From positions 21,305 to 85,304 of the forward strand of contig CAYGKA010000017.1 in NCBI GenBank assembly GCA_964350445.1: a DNA stretch of 64,000 bases. The letters are read 5' to 3'. Below the pieces are notes generated by a model that made no database searches, was not told the DNA's origin, and saw only the letters and a list, made by a program, of their open reading frames with translations. Each line of letters opens with the position of its first letter. Within the stretch, counting starts at the first letter, position 1. The stretch comes from Hwanghaeella sp964350445. Its GTDB lineage: Bacteria; Pseudomonadota; Alphaproteobacteria; UBA8366; Aestuariispiraceae. Positions 7,854-16,490 of the stretch are shown here, one piece after another. A program made the translations under genes and the position numbers.

Positions 7854-8717
7854 ATGACGGATTTCGAACGTGCTTGGCGGGACCGTTTCGGTCCTGATGC
7901 CGATCTGGGGCCCAGTCGGGTGCCCAACTCGGGGGAGGGGCTGTCGCCCGAAGATTGGAGGCAACTGGAAGGTTTCCTTACCCGCCGGTCCTGCCGGCGG
8001 TTCGCGGATGTGCCCGTCGACGAAGCCTTGCTGGATGTGTTGCTTGCCTGCGCGCAATCGGCGCCGTCGAAATCCGATCTTCAGCAATATTCGATCATCG
8101 TGATCGACGATCCGGCGATCCGACGGGCCATGCAGGAATGGTCGTCCTTCGACGACTGGATCGCCAAGGCGCCCTATTTTCTCGTGTTCTGTGGCGATCT
8201 GCGCCGCCAGCGCCGGATCGCGGAGATGCGGGGATATGAACATCGCAACGACAATGTCGATACTTTCATGAACACCGCCGTCGATGCAGGCATCGCCTTG
8301 GCGACCTTTGTTGCGGCGGCGGAGGCCGCGGGGCTCGGCTGCTGCCCGATCAGCGTCGTCCGTAATCATATGGCGGAGGCGTGCGACCTGCTGGGCCTGC
8401 CCGACGGCGTCTATCCCGTCGCGGGGCTTGCCCTGGGATGGCCGGAAAAGCCGGCCCAGGTCAGCATGCGACTGCCGCCGGCCGCGGTCGTGCACCGGAA
8501 CCGTTATGGGGACGAGGCCTTGCCGCAATTGATCGACGGCTATGACGCGGCGCGACACGCGGTGCAGCCCATCGCGCCCCACAAACAGCGCCATCCGGAC
8601 AAATACGGTGTCGCCGACATCTGTACCTGGTCGGAGAACACGGCGCGGCAGCTGTCCGTGCCGGAAAGACCGGGTTTCGCCGAATTCTTGCGGAAGCGCG
8701 GGTTTTCCCTGACCTGA
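7854..8717 (+). CDS. nitroreductase-family protein
   Basis: A 287-residue FMN-dependent nitroreductase fold. The N-terminal RRSCRRFADVPVDEALLDVLL (about residues 43-63) contains the R-S-x-R FMN-phosphate motif, followed by QSAPSKSDLQQYSIIVI. The mid part VDAGIALATFVAAAEAAGLGCCPI is the usual dimer/FMN segment. The C-terminal ~70 residues after the core form an extension with HPDKYGVADICTWSENTARQ. Substrate is unknown. GGAG 7 bp upstream supports the ATG at 7854 over one 18 bp earlier. The gene ends 18 bp before the duplicated 55-mer at the scaffold gap, so its downstream context is unreliable. Confidence 0.85.
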   Translation: MTDFERAWRDRFGPDADLGPSRVPNSGEGLSPEDWRQLEGFLTRRSCRRFADVPVDEALLDVLLACAQSAPSKSDLQQYSIIVIDDPAIRRAMQEWSSFDDWIAKAPYFLVFCGDLRRQRRIAEMRGYEHRNDNVDTFMNTAVDAGIALATFVAAAEAAGLGCCPISVVRNHMAEACDLLGLPDGVYPVAGLALGWPEKPAQVSMRLPPAAVVHRNRYGDEALPQLIDGYDAARHAVQPIAPHKQRHPDKYGVADICTWSENTARQLSVPERPGFAEFLRKRGFSLT

Positions 8718-8735
8718 CCGCCAGCGTCCTGTCGG

Positions 8736-8945
8736 ATAACGAATCAGATCGACGAGCCTCGTAGGCAAGCTGGGCCGACAATCTGGGCCGNNNNNNNNNN
8801 NNNNNNNNNNNNNNNNNNNNNNNNNNNNNNNNNNNNNNNNNNNNNNNNNNNNNNNNNNNNNNNNNNNNNNNNNNNNNNNNNNNNNNNNNNATAACGAATC
8901 AGATCGACGAGCCTCGTAGGCAAGCTGGGCCGACAATCTGGGCCG
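8736..8945. other. 100-N scaffold gap flanked by an identical 55-bp duplication
   Basis: Bases 8791-8890 are N. The 55 bases before it (8736-8790) and after it (8891-8945) are identical. This is what appears when two contigs sharing a k-mer-length overlap are joined by a fixed-size gap instead of being merged. The true locus probably has one copy and no gap. No gene is interrupted. Confidence 0.85.
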
Positions 8946-9036
8946 GCGATCTTGGCCGAGGCAACCGAATGTCGTGCTTGCCTGTTGCCGATGACGGGCC
9001 CGGGCTCTATGTCACGGGGACCTCGAAAGGATCTCG

Positions 9037-10830
9037 ATGAGCAACGCTTTCCAGCGACAAGGCAAGACCATCAAGACCCTGCTGCCCTATCTTTGGCCGC
9101 GGGACAGCGCCGAAATTCGCATCCGGGTCGTGCTCGCGATGGCCGCCTTGGCCATGGCCAAGGTCGCCAATGTCTGGGTGCCGTTGTTCTACAAGGACGC
9201 GGTGGATGCGCTCTCCAACGGTACGGCGGGCGGTGGGGCCGCCGCCGTGGCGATGGCGGTTCCCATCGGTTTGCTGCTGGCCTATGGCGGCGCACGGGTG
9301 CTGTCGGTCCTGTTCCAGGAATTGCGTGAAATTCTGTTCGTGAACGTGGCCCAACGGGCGATCCGGCGTGTCGCATTGGTCACCTTCCGGCATTTGCACA
9401 GCCTGTCGCTGCGGTTCCATCTTGACCGTCAGACCGGCGGGCTCAGCCGGGTGATCGAACGCGGGGTGAAGGGCATCGAATTTGTCCTCAGCTTCATGCT
9501 GTTCAACATCATTCCGACGCTGATCGAGATTTTCATGGTCTGCGGCGTTCTGTGGGGCATGTTCGACATCTGGTTCGCGGCGATCACCTTGGCCACGATC
9601 ATCGCCTACATCGCCTTCACCATGCTGATCACCGAATGGCGGCTGAAGTTCCGCCGGCATATGAACGAATCCGATACCGAGGCGAACACCAAGGCCATCG
9701 ACAGCCTGCTGAATTTCGAGACGGTCAAGTATTTCGGCGCCGAAGACCATGAGGCCCGCCGCTACGATTCCTCGCTGCAGCGCTACGAGAAGGCGGCCGT
9801 GCGCTCCATCGCCAGCCTGTCGGTCGTGAATGTGGGACAGGGGGCGATCATCGCGACCGGGTTGGTCGCGGTGATGTATCTGGCCGCGAGCGGCATGATC
9901 GACGGCAGCATGACAATCGGCGATTTCGTTCTGGTGAACACTTATCTGATCCAGCTCTACTTGCCGCTCAATTTCCTCGGCTTCGTCTATCGTCAGATCA
10001 GACAGTCGCTCACCGATATGGATGACATGTTCTCCATGCTGGATGTCCCGGCGGAAATCGGCGACGCCGACGACGCGACGGACCTGAATGCGCGGGACGG
10101 CAGGGTCGAATTCCGCGACGTGAAGTTCGGTTACGACGATCGTCGCCCGATCCTGAAGGGCGTCAGCTTCATGGTGGAGCCGGGCAAGACCATTGCCATC
10201 GTCGGGCCCAGCGGGGCCGGGAAGTCGACGATCAGCCGATTGCTCTTCCGCTTCTATGACGTGAATGACGGGGCGGTGCTGATCGATGGCAAGGACCTGC
10301 GGTCGGTGAAGCAACAAGGTGTGCGGGAAGCCATCGGGATCGTCCCGCAGGACACTGTGCTGTTCAACGACACGGTCCGTTACAACATCGCCTACGGCCG
10401 ACCGGACGCGTCGGAGGAGGAAGTCACCCGCGCCGCCAAACTGGCCCATATCGACGATTTCATCCGTTCGCTGCCGGACGGATACGATACGCGTGTCGGG
10501 GAACGCGGGTTGAAACTGTCGGGCGGGGAAAAACAACGCGTGGCCATTGCCAGAACGATCTTGAAAGATCCGCCGATCCTGCTGTTCGACGAGGCGACCT
10601 CCGCCCTCGACACGGCGACGGAGCGGGACATCCAGGCAAGCCTCAAGGAAGTATCCAAAGGGCGGACGACGCTAATCATCGCGCACCGGCTCTCGACCGT
10701 GGTGGACGCGGACGAGATTATCGTGCTCCGCGCCGGGGAGATCGTCGAACGCGGCACGCATGCGGATCTGCTGGTCAGCAAGGGTGTCTATGCGGAAATG
10801 TGGGCGCGCCAGCAAAGCGGCGACACCTGA
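9037..10830 (+). CDS. Atm1/HMT1-type ABC exporter, fused membrane and ATPase domains
   Basis: A 597-residue half-transporter. Six transmembrane segments lie in residues ~28-320, with the exporter coupling region including FETVKYFGAEDHEARRY. The ATPase domain has Walker A GPSGAGKST (about 389-397), Q-loop PQDTVLF, signature LSGGEKQRVAIAR (about 494-506), Walker B ILLFDEATSALD and H-loop IAHRLST. FETVKYFG(A/N)E is characteristic of the mitochondrial-type Atm1/HMT1 group, which exports glutathione-linked sulfur or metal-thiolate compounds and occurs widely in alphaproteobacteria. It forms a homodimer in the inner membrane. GAAAGGA precedes the ATG. The substrate is inferred from the subfamily only. 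Confidence 0.92.
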   Translation: MSNAFQRQGKTIKTLLPYLWPRDSAEIRIRVVLAMAALAMAKVANVWVPLFYKDAVDALSNGTAGGGAAAVAMAVPIGLLLAYGGARVLSVLFQELREILFVNVAQRAIRRVALVTFRHLHSLSLRFHLDRQTGGLSRVIERGVKGIEFVLSFMLFNIIPTLIEIFMVCGVLWGMFDIWFAAITLATIIAYIAFTMLITEWRLKFRRHMNESDTEANTKAIDSLLNFETVKYFGAEDHEARRYDSSLQRYEKAAVRSIASLSVVNVGQGAIIATGLVAVMYLAASGMIDGSMTIGDFVLVNTYLIQLYLPLNFLGFVYRQIRQSLTDMDDMFSMLDVPAEIGDADDATDLNARDGRVEFRDVKFGYDDRRPILKGVSFMVEPGKTIAIVGPSGAGKSTISRLLFRFYDVNDGAVLIDGKDLRSVKQQGVREAIGIVPQDTVLFNDTVRYNIAYGRPDASEEEVTRAAKLAHIDDFIRSLPDGYDTRVGERGLKLSGGEKQRVAIARTILKDPPILLFDEATSALDTATERDIQASLKEVSKGRTTLIIAHRLSTVVDADEIIVLRAGEIVERGTHADLLVSKGVYAEMWARQQSGDT

Positions 10831-10951
10831 TCGGCGGCACCTGAGCGGCATGCCGAAGCGGCGGCCGGCGCCGAATGGCGCGGGCGACTTCTTTTGTAGT
10901 TTTCATCGCACGCCTTTGGGTCGGGTGCGAAACGAATTTCGAGGGATCGGC

Positions 10952-12061
10952 TTGCTGACCAGACCCCAGTACATTTCCAGCGAAATCTACCGGACGTCGC
11001 ATCTGGGGCACGGGCACCCTTTGTCGATACCGCGGGTCTCGGTCGTGACGGACCTGATACGCGCTTTGGGCTGGCTGGACCCGAAAGTGTATCACGATGC
11101 GCCGATGGCGACGGTCGCCCAATTGGCGCGCTTTCACGACCGGGCCTATATCGAAACGGTGCGCCGGGCGGAAGCCGACGGCCGTCTGCCGGACGACGTG
11201 AAGAAGCGCTACCATATCGGCATCAACGGCAACCCTATTTACCGCGAAGTCTTCCGCCGGCCGGCGACCACCGCGGGGGCGTCGGTCTACGCGGCCGGGT
11301 TGCTGAAGGAGGGGGGTGTCGTTCATAGCCCGGCCGGCGGCACCCATCACGGCAGGCGTGACCGCGCCAGCGGCTTTTGTTTCTTCAACGATCCGGTCTT
11401 GGCAATTCTGGCCATGCTTGACCAGGGGTTGGAGCGGATCGCCTATGTCGACCTGGATGCTCATCACGGCGACGGTGTGCAGGACGCGTTTCATGACGAC
11501 GACCGGGTTCTGACCGTGTCGATCCACGAATCCGGGCGATGGCCCTATTCCGGCGCCGTTGAAGACCGGGCCGGAGGCATGGCGCGAAACCTGCCTGTCC
11601 TGCCCGGCTTCAACGATGACGAGCATGCCTATCTGATGGAAAACGCGGTCCTGCCCCTGCTCGACTGGTTCGCCCCGCAGGCGCTTGTGATCCAAGGCGG
11701 CTGCGACGCGCTGGAAGACGATCCACTGAGCAAATTATCCTTGTCTAATAACGCCTTATGGCGGGCCGTCCGGCAGTTGCGGCCGATGGCGCCCCGAGTC
11801 CTGGTATTGGGCGGCGGCGGCTACAACCCTTGGGCCGTGGCGCGGTGCTGGACCGGGTATTGGGGAATCCTGAATGGTTTCGATGTGGCCGGCGCGCTAC
11901 CGGAGGTCGCAAGAAAGGTTCTAGAAAACGTCACATGGCGCAGAAAACAGGGAAAAAATCCCCCATTGCACTGGCATATTCAGTTGCAAGATTCCCCCAA
12001 TCATGGCCCCATAAGAGACGAAATCCGGGGGCTCGCGCGCCAGATTCTGGCAGGGCTGTAG
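10952..12061 (+). CDS. histone-deacetylase-superfamily amidohydrolase
   Basis: A 369-residue arginase/deacetylase-fold protein. Visible active-site elements are PAGGTHHGRRDRASGFCFFND (catalytic His pair and substrate loop), YVDLDAHHGDGVQ (zinc Asp and His), GGCDALEDDPLS (zinc Asp region) and GGGGYNP with the following aromatic. Bacterial members deacetylate acetoin-related or acetylpolyamine-type amides; the true substrate here is unknown. The start is taken as TTG at 10952 with GAGGGA 7 bp upstream; GTG at 10925 is an alternative. It lies 121 bp after the ABC exporter in the same orientation. Confidence 0.88.
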   Translation: MLTRPQYISSEIYRTSHLGHGHPLSIPRVSVVTDLIRALGWLDPKVYHDAPMATVAQLARFHDRAYIETVRRAEADGRLPDDVKKRYHIGINGNPIYREVFRRPATTAGASVYAAGLLKEGGVVHSPAGGTHHGRRDRASGFCFFNDPVLAILAMLDQGLERIAYVDLDAHHGDGVQDAFHDDDRVLTVSIHESGRWPYSGAVEDRAGGMARNLPVLPGFNDDEHAYLMENAVLPLLDWFAPQALVIQGGCDALEDDPLSKLSLSNNALWRAVRQLRPMAPRVLVLGGGGYNPWAVARCWTGYWGILNGFDVAGALPEVARKVLENVTWRRKQGKNPPLHWHIQLQDSPNHGPIRDEIRGLARQILAGL

Positions 12062-12167
12062 AACGGATTTGGGTTTTCGGACAAGGCCGCAAAGATAGAC
12101 GGCCGATAATTATTGAAGACGATCCGCATATCGGCCGATGATAGGCCGCAGCGGGATGGGAGAGTAG

Positions 12168-12665
12168 ATGACTCGCCGATTTGCGTTGGTCGCCTTTGGG
12201 TTGGCGGCGGCGGTTCTCGTCACGTTATTCGCCGTTCCCGAAAGCGGATACGCGCAAAAGAAGCTCGACTTCAAGCAGGACACCCTTCTGGTCGTCAAGC
12301 AGGCCGGCGGCCGCTACACGTTCCAGATCGAATTGGCGCGCACACCCGCGCAGCGCCAACAGGGTTTGATGTTCCGCGAACGCCTCGCGGTCGATGCCGG
12401 CATGCTTTTCGATTACGAAAAGCCGCAACCGGTGGCGATGTGGATGAAGAATACATACGTGCCTCTCGACATGATATTCATCGATGGTGCCGGCATCATC
12501 ACCCATATCTCAAAAAGGGCCGTTCCCTTGTCCTTGCAGCCGATTTCCTCCAACGGTCCCGTAAGGGCCGTTCTGGAAGTGAATGGCGGTATTTCGGACC
12601 ATCTCGGGATTCGCATCGGGGACGAGGTCCGCCATGCGATCTTCGGCAACGATCACAAGCGATAG
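12168..12665 (+). CDS. DUF192 domain exported protein
   Basis: The 165-residue protein has an N-terminal signal sequence (MTRRF, hydrophobic core, ending near SGYAQ, residue ~30). A DUF192 domain follows, with the hallmarks ELARTPAQRQQGLMFRERL and MWMKNTYVPLDMIFID, then ending in VLEVNGG and IGDEV. The family is a small beta-rich fold of unknown function, widespread and usually exported. GGGAGAG lies 3-9 bp before the ATG. In Rhodospirillales it is often a single-gene unit; here it precedes an unrelated lipoprotein by about 160 bp. Confidence 0.88.
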   Translation: MTRRFALVAFGLAAAVLVTLFAVPESGYAQKKLDFKQDTLLVVKQAGGRYTFQIELARTPAQRQQGLMFRERLAVDAGMLFDYEKPQPVAMWMKNTYVPLDMIFIDGAGIITHISKRAVPLSLQPISSNGPVRAVLEVNGGISDHLGIRIGDEVRHAIFGNDHKR

Positions 12666-12824
12666 CGCCGACTCACGGTATAAGCCGGACTCACAATATG
12701 CTTCTTGCGACGTCGGAGCCGGGAAAAAGTCGGACCCGGCCCTTTTTGGCCGGTGGCCATCTTTTCCGTGATGACGTAATGAAGAAGACATTGGCGACGC
12801 GGCAAACGGGTGAGCGGCAATCGA

Positions 12825-13580
12825 ATGGGTAGGGGTGGCAGTATCGTGCGTCTGGCATTGGCTGTGTCGGTGACCTTTCTTCTGACAGGGTGCTGGTCGG
12901 CATGGAAGGATGCCGCCTCCGACGGTGTTTCGCTGGGCGACACCCCCGCGGTGGCCGGCAATACGTTCGACCGGTACAACGACTTTTCCGTCATTCCGCC
13001 GCATTCCGAGAATTTGAGCATCAGCTACCGCTATCAGCTGGAAAGCCCACCGCGGGGCGAAACGGTATCCGGTGTGAACGGTCCGGTCTGGCTCTATTCG
13101 GAACGCTCGGCGGCGGTGCCGGAATCCTTCTTCCAGATCGGCCTGGTATCCGCCGCGGTCGATAATCCGGCGGGTGATGACACGGTGGGCGATGACAAGG
13201 CAGGGGATGCCTCGGCGGCGCCGGCGTCTGGCGAAGTGCCGATCGTGGAGACGGTCCGCCTTGGGTCGATCCGGTATCGGTCCACACTGTTCTGCGTCGA
13301 TCCCGGCAACGACGCCCTGCCGTCGGAAGTCGCGGGGTTCGTCCGGAATATCGCCGCGCACGGCTATGGCCTGTCCGGCGGCCTGTTCATCCGGCATTAC
13401 GAAGGCGAAAGGCCGGGGCTGGACGGCCGTTGGCTGACCATGGCCTTCGTTCTGGATATCACCCGCATGGGCTACGATTGCGGCATGATCGGCGACCCGG
13501 CCTCGCCGAACGATGGCTATCAAGACGCTGTTGACGATTTCAAGGATGCGGCCGCCCGGGCCTTCGAAGTGGTTCGCTGA
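12825..13580 (+). CDS. hypothetical lipoprotein
   Basis: I do not recognise a family. The N-terminus has a signal peptide with a lipobox, SVTFLLTGCW, so the protein should be lipidated at the Cys and anchored to a membrane. The rest (about 230 residues) is soluble, with a short acidic repeat (AGDDTVGDDKAGD) in the middle, and ends in DDFKDAAARAFEVVR. Two cysteines (LFCVD, DCGM) may form a disulfide. Possible starts are GTG 12810, ATG 12825 and GTG 12846; the last gives the most compact signal peptide and has AGGGG 10 bp upstream. Confidence 0.6.
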   Translation: MGRGGSIVRLALAVSVTFLLTGCWSAWKDAASDGVSLGDTPAVAGNTFDRYNDFSVIPPHSENLSISYRYQLESPPRGETVSGVNGPVWLYSERSAAVPESFFQIGLVSAAVDNPAGDDTVGDDKAGDASAAPASGEVPIVETVRLGSIRYRSTLFCVDPGNDALPSEVAGFVRNIAAHGYGLSGGLFIRHYEGERPGLDGRWLTMAFVLDITRMGYDCGMIGDPASPNDGYQDAVDDFKDAAARAFEVVR

Positions 13581-13643
13581 CGGGTTTGTTGACCGGACCG
13601 TTCATCGGGAGGAACAGACCTTCCGTGGGTTCGTGAAACATAA

Positions 13644-13663
13644 TTAGTTTCACTTGAAACTAA
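13644..13663. promoter_or_regulatory. 9-2-9 inverted repeat upstream of hpd
   Basis: TTAGTTTCA, CT, TGAAACTAA is a perfect dyad about 100 bp before the dioxygenase start. It is a plausible binding site for a MarR- or other dimeric regulator of tyrosine breakdown; the regulator is not in this window next to the gene. Confidence 0.5.
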
Positions 13664-13760
13664 ATTCAGCGCCCTATATGGTTTGGGAAAGCCACGCGAT
13701 GCGCCGTTTTGCGGTTCCGCGCGGCATTTCTGGTTCATGTCATTGGGAGGATTTCTGGCC

Positions 13761-14864
13761 ATGACAGCGGCAACGACCGACAATGGATTTCAACCGGGCG
13801 TCATCAACGACGCCAATCCGATGGGTACGGACGGGTTCGAATTCGTCGAATACACGGCGACGGATACAGAAGCGCTGAAGAAACTCTTCGAAACGATGGG
13901 TTTCACGGCGATCGCCCGCCACCGCTCGAAGGACGTCACCTTGTTCCGGCAGGGCGGTGTGAATTTCATCGTCAATGCGGAACCCACCAGCTTCGGGCAG
14001 TCCTTCGCCAGCGTGCATGGTCCGTCCGCCTGCGCCATCGCCTTCCGCGTGAAGGACGCCGCCAAGGCCTATCAGCGCGCCATCCAGCTGGGCGCGAAGC
14101 CCTTCCACGGGCAGGTCGGTCCGATGGAGTTGAACATCCCGGCGATCCACGGCATCGGCGACAGCTTGATCTATCTTGTGGACCGCTACGACACGCCGAA
14201 CATCTACGACATCGATTTCAAACCGATCGAGGGTGTCGACCAGAACCCGGTTGGAAACGGGCTGGCTGAAATCGACCACCTGACGCACAACGTCTTCCGG
14301 GGCCGGATGGATACCTGGGCGCATTTCTATGAAAAGCTCTTCAACTTCCGGGAACTGCGCTATTTCGACATTGAAGGGAAGCTGACCGGTCTGCACAGCA
14401 AGGCGATGACCAGCCCCTGCGGCAAGATCCGCATCCCGATCAACGAGTCGGCGGATGATAAATCCCAGATCGAGGAATACCTGAACGCCTATAACGGCGA
14501 AGGAATTCAGCATATCGCCCTCAGCACCGGCGACATCCAGGCGACGGTCGACGGGCTGCGGCAAGCCGGCGTCCAGTTCATGACGCCGCCGCCGGACACT
14601 TATTATGAAATGCTGGACGGCCGGGTCCCAGGCCATGGCGAAAACGTCGCCGAACTGAAGGCCCGCGGCATTCTGCTGGACGGGGCGCCGACCGAAGGCG
14701 GCGGCATCCTGCTGCAGATATTCACCGAAACGGTGATCGGCCCGATCTTCTTCGAGATCATTCAGCGCAAGGGCGATGAAGGTTTCGGCGAAGGAAACTT
14801 CAAGGCGCTCTTCGAAAGCATGGAACGCGATCAGATCCGCCGCGGCGTGCTCGAAGACAGTTGA
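13761..14864 (+). CDS. hpd: 4-hydroxyphenylpyruvate dioxygenase
   Basis: A 367-residue non-haem Fe(II) enzyme that turns 4-hydroxyphenylpyruvate into homogentisate in tyrosine catabolism. It has two vicinal-oxygen-chelate domains. The C-terminal one supplies the iron ligands: His173 in DHLTHNV, His251 in IQHIALS and Glu332 in FFEIIQRKG. The C-terminal helix KALFESMERDQIRRGVL closes the active site as in known HPPDs. GGGAGGA about 9 bp upstream picks the ATG at 13761 over one 24 bp earlier. Homogentisate dioxygenase is not adjacent. The 9-2-9 dyad upstream suggests dedicated control. Confidence 0.95.
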   Translation: MTAATTDNGFQPGVINDANPMGTDGFEFVEYTATDTEALKKLFETMGFTAIARHRSKDVTLFRQGGVNFIVNAEPTSFGQSFASVHGPSACAIAFRVKDAAKAYQRAIQLGAKPFHGQVGPMELNIPAIHGIGDSLIYLVDRYDTPNIYDIDFKPIEGVDQNPVGNGLAEIDHLTHNVFRGRMDTWAHFYEKLFNFRELRYFDIEGKLTGLHSKAMTSPCGKIRIPINESADDKSQIEEYLNAYNGEGIQHIALSTGDIQATVDGLRQAGVQFMTPPPDTYYEMLDGRVPGHGENVAELKARGILLDGAPTEGGGILLQIFTETVIGPIFFEIIQRKGDEGFGEGNFKALFESMERDQIRRGVLEDS

Positions 14865-14925
14865 TCATTGCAGAATGGCGCGAAGCCGTTCGTCCCGGTT
14901 TGATCGTTTCCTTGAGGATTGACGA

Positions 14926-15753
14926 TTAGGGGCGAACGGCCTCGCTTTGCACCGCTTCACCGGTCTCGACGGATGAGGCCCGCACCCGTTTTTCCAGTTT
15001 CGCGATGTGGCTGTCGATGACCGATGGCATGATGGCCTGCGCCATGACGGCGATGCGTTCGCCCAGGCCCGGATAAACGCGGGCCTTGCCGGCCACGGCG
15101 GCTTTCCAAATTCGGCGAGCGACTCTTTCCGGTGGATCCAGGACCATCTGCATGGGTTTGGCGAGCGCCATGAAACCGTCCGCTGCCGGGGTGCGCGTCG
15201 CCCTTGGCGCCGCATAAGTCACGCCGATCCCATCGGGTGCCAGTTCCCGGCGCAGGCCGTCCGACAATCCCCGCAAGGCGAACTTGCTGGCGGAATAGGC
15301 GGCGAAGCGCGGAAAGGCGATGTCGCCGAACATGGAACCCACATTGACGATCCTGCCCTTGGCCGCTGCGCGGAGGAGGGGCAGGGCCGCCTGGGTCATC
15401 ATGGCCGGCGCGGCGACGTTGACGGTGAAAAGATACGTCAATTCCTCTTCGCTCAAGGCCTGAAACCGGCCGACGGCGAGGGATCCCGCATTGTTCACCA
15501 GAAAATCGAGGCGTCCGAATTCTTCCACTATCCGAGCGACCATCGCGGCGCGGTCTTCGGGCAGCGTGACGTCGGCGGGAAGGATAAGGATGGCGGCAGC
15601 CTGGCCCATGGCGGCGGCGGTCTCCCGCAAGGGCTCTTTCCGGCGCCCGGCGATGGCGACCCGCATCCCGCGTCTTGCCGCTTCCACGGCCAGGGCGCGG
15701 CCGATGCCGCTGCCGGCGCCGGTGATCAGAACGGATTGCGGATCATCTGGCAT
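14926..15753 (-). CDS. short-chain dehydrogenase/reductase of the hemolysin-associated cluster
   Basis: A 275-residue classical SDR. It has the NAD(P)-binding TGAGSGIG at 11-18, Arg residues after the second strand (AGRRKE) favouring NADPH, NNAG at 87-90, and the catalytic Ser140, Tyr153 and Lys157 (YSASK). A C-terminal extension of ~45 residues includes a hydrophobic helix. It is the last gene of the minus-strand operon and overlaps the upstream HDO gene by 11 bp, so translation is likely coupled. In this context it should reduce or oxidise the product of the ligase/oxidase steps. The substrate is unknown. Confidence 0.88.
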   Translation of the reverse strand: MPDDPQSVLITGAGSGIGRALAVEAARRGMRVAIAGRRKEPLRETAAAMGQAAAILILPADVTLPEDRAAMVARIVEEFGRLDFLVNNAGSLAVGRFQALSEEELTYLFTVNVAAPAMMTQAALPLLRAAAKGRIVNVGSMFGDIAFPRFAAYSASKFALRGLSDGLRRELAPDGIGVTYAAPRATRTPAADGFMALAKPMQMVLDPPERVARRIWKAAVAGKARVYPGLGERIAVMAQAIMPSVIDSHIAKLEKRVRASSVETGEAVQSEAVRP

Positions 15754-16444
15754 GACGCTGTCCCTCGCCTTCGCCCAGGGTTCGGAAGATGTCCCCGAAC
15801 AAGCGGTACATGGTCTTCGCGGCGTCGATGACGGCTTCTTCGGCTTCGTCGTTCGGAAGCCCGTTCACGAGGTCTTCGAAAAAACGGACGTGGTCTTGGT
15901 CCAGACTTCCGTGAGACAGCAGATAGGAAAAGCCGTTGTTTCCGGTCTCGATCCCGCCGGAACCGACGTTGATCGATTGGGCGATGCCTTGGGCGGCCTT
16001 GTCGGCCAGGGCGACCGACATGCCTTCCAGTACATGCACCATGCCCAGCAGGGCATAGGGGCTGACGCGATCGATGGCGTAGTAGGCGTATCCGACCATG
16101 ATCCGCGTCGTCAACGCGCCCCGGCCGGCGCGCACCGCCTCCGCATCGCCGCCAAGTGCGGCAATGTCGTTGAGGATCCATTCCTCATGCCCACGTTCTT
16201 CGTCCAGATACTCCAGCAATGCTTTCCGATACCGATGATCACCGCTGCCGCAGCGCGCCAAGGCGGCGCCCATCAACGGGCAGGTGTATCGCACATGGTG
16301 ATAGGCTTCGGTGAGGTATTGCAGGTAGAGCGGCAAATCGACATTGCCGGCCATGGCATTGCGAATGACGGGGATGGAAACGAACGACATCCTATCGGCT
16401 TTGGTCTCGGCCAAGAGCCGTTGGTAAAAGGATTGCTGGGACAT
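15743..16444 (-). CDS. heme-oxygenase-like diiron oxidase (HDO, TenA/PqqC fold)
   Basis: The 233-residue protein is all-helical and has the six-ligand diiron pattern of the HDO superfamily: Glu83-x2-His86 (ERGHEEW), Glu140 (VLEGMS), then His178-x3-Asp182-x2-His185 (HGSLDQDH). The spacings resemble those I know from UndA and SznF, enzymes that cleave C-C bonds or N-oxygenate substrates with O2. Such genes are often mislabelled TenA or PqqC. The neighbours, an AMP-forming ligase upstream and an SDR overlapping downstream, suggest an activated acyl or amino-acid-derived substrate. A redox role is strongly supported; the reaction is not known. Confidence 0.85.
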   Translation of the reverse strand: MSQQSFYQRLLAETKADRMSFVSIPVIRNAMAGNVDLPLYLQYLTEAYHHVRYTCPLMGAALARCGSGDHRYRKALLEYLDEERGHEEWILNDIAALGGDAEAVRAGRGALTTRIMVGYAYYAIDRVSPYALLGMVHVLEGMSVALADKAAQGIAQSINVGSGGIETGNNGFSYLLSHGSLDQDHVRFFEDLVNGLPNDEAEEAVIDAAKTMYRLFGDIFRTLGEGEGQRHAR

Positions 16445-16490
16445 GGTAAGGAACTGCCTTTGTGTCTTGGATGCCGGGCTTAATGCGTGC

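Noticed and set aside
8736..8945. 55-bp perfect direct repeat as attachment site or transposon end
   Set aside because: The repeats abut an N-gap on both sides, which is explained better by unmerged contig overlap.
12736..12753. CCGGCC-loop-GGCCGG hairpin with T-rich loop as a terminator
   Set aside because: The T-run is in the loop, not after the stem, and the stem is only 6 bp; too weak to call.
15743..16444. Thiaminase II (TenA) or PQQ synthase (PqqC) assignment
   Set aside because: No thiamine or PQQ genes are near, and the diiron ligand pattern fits HDO enzymes better.
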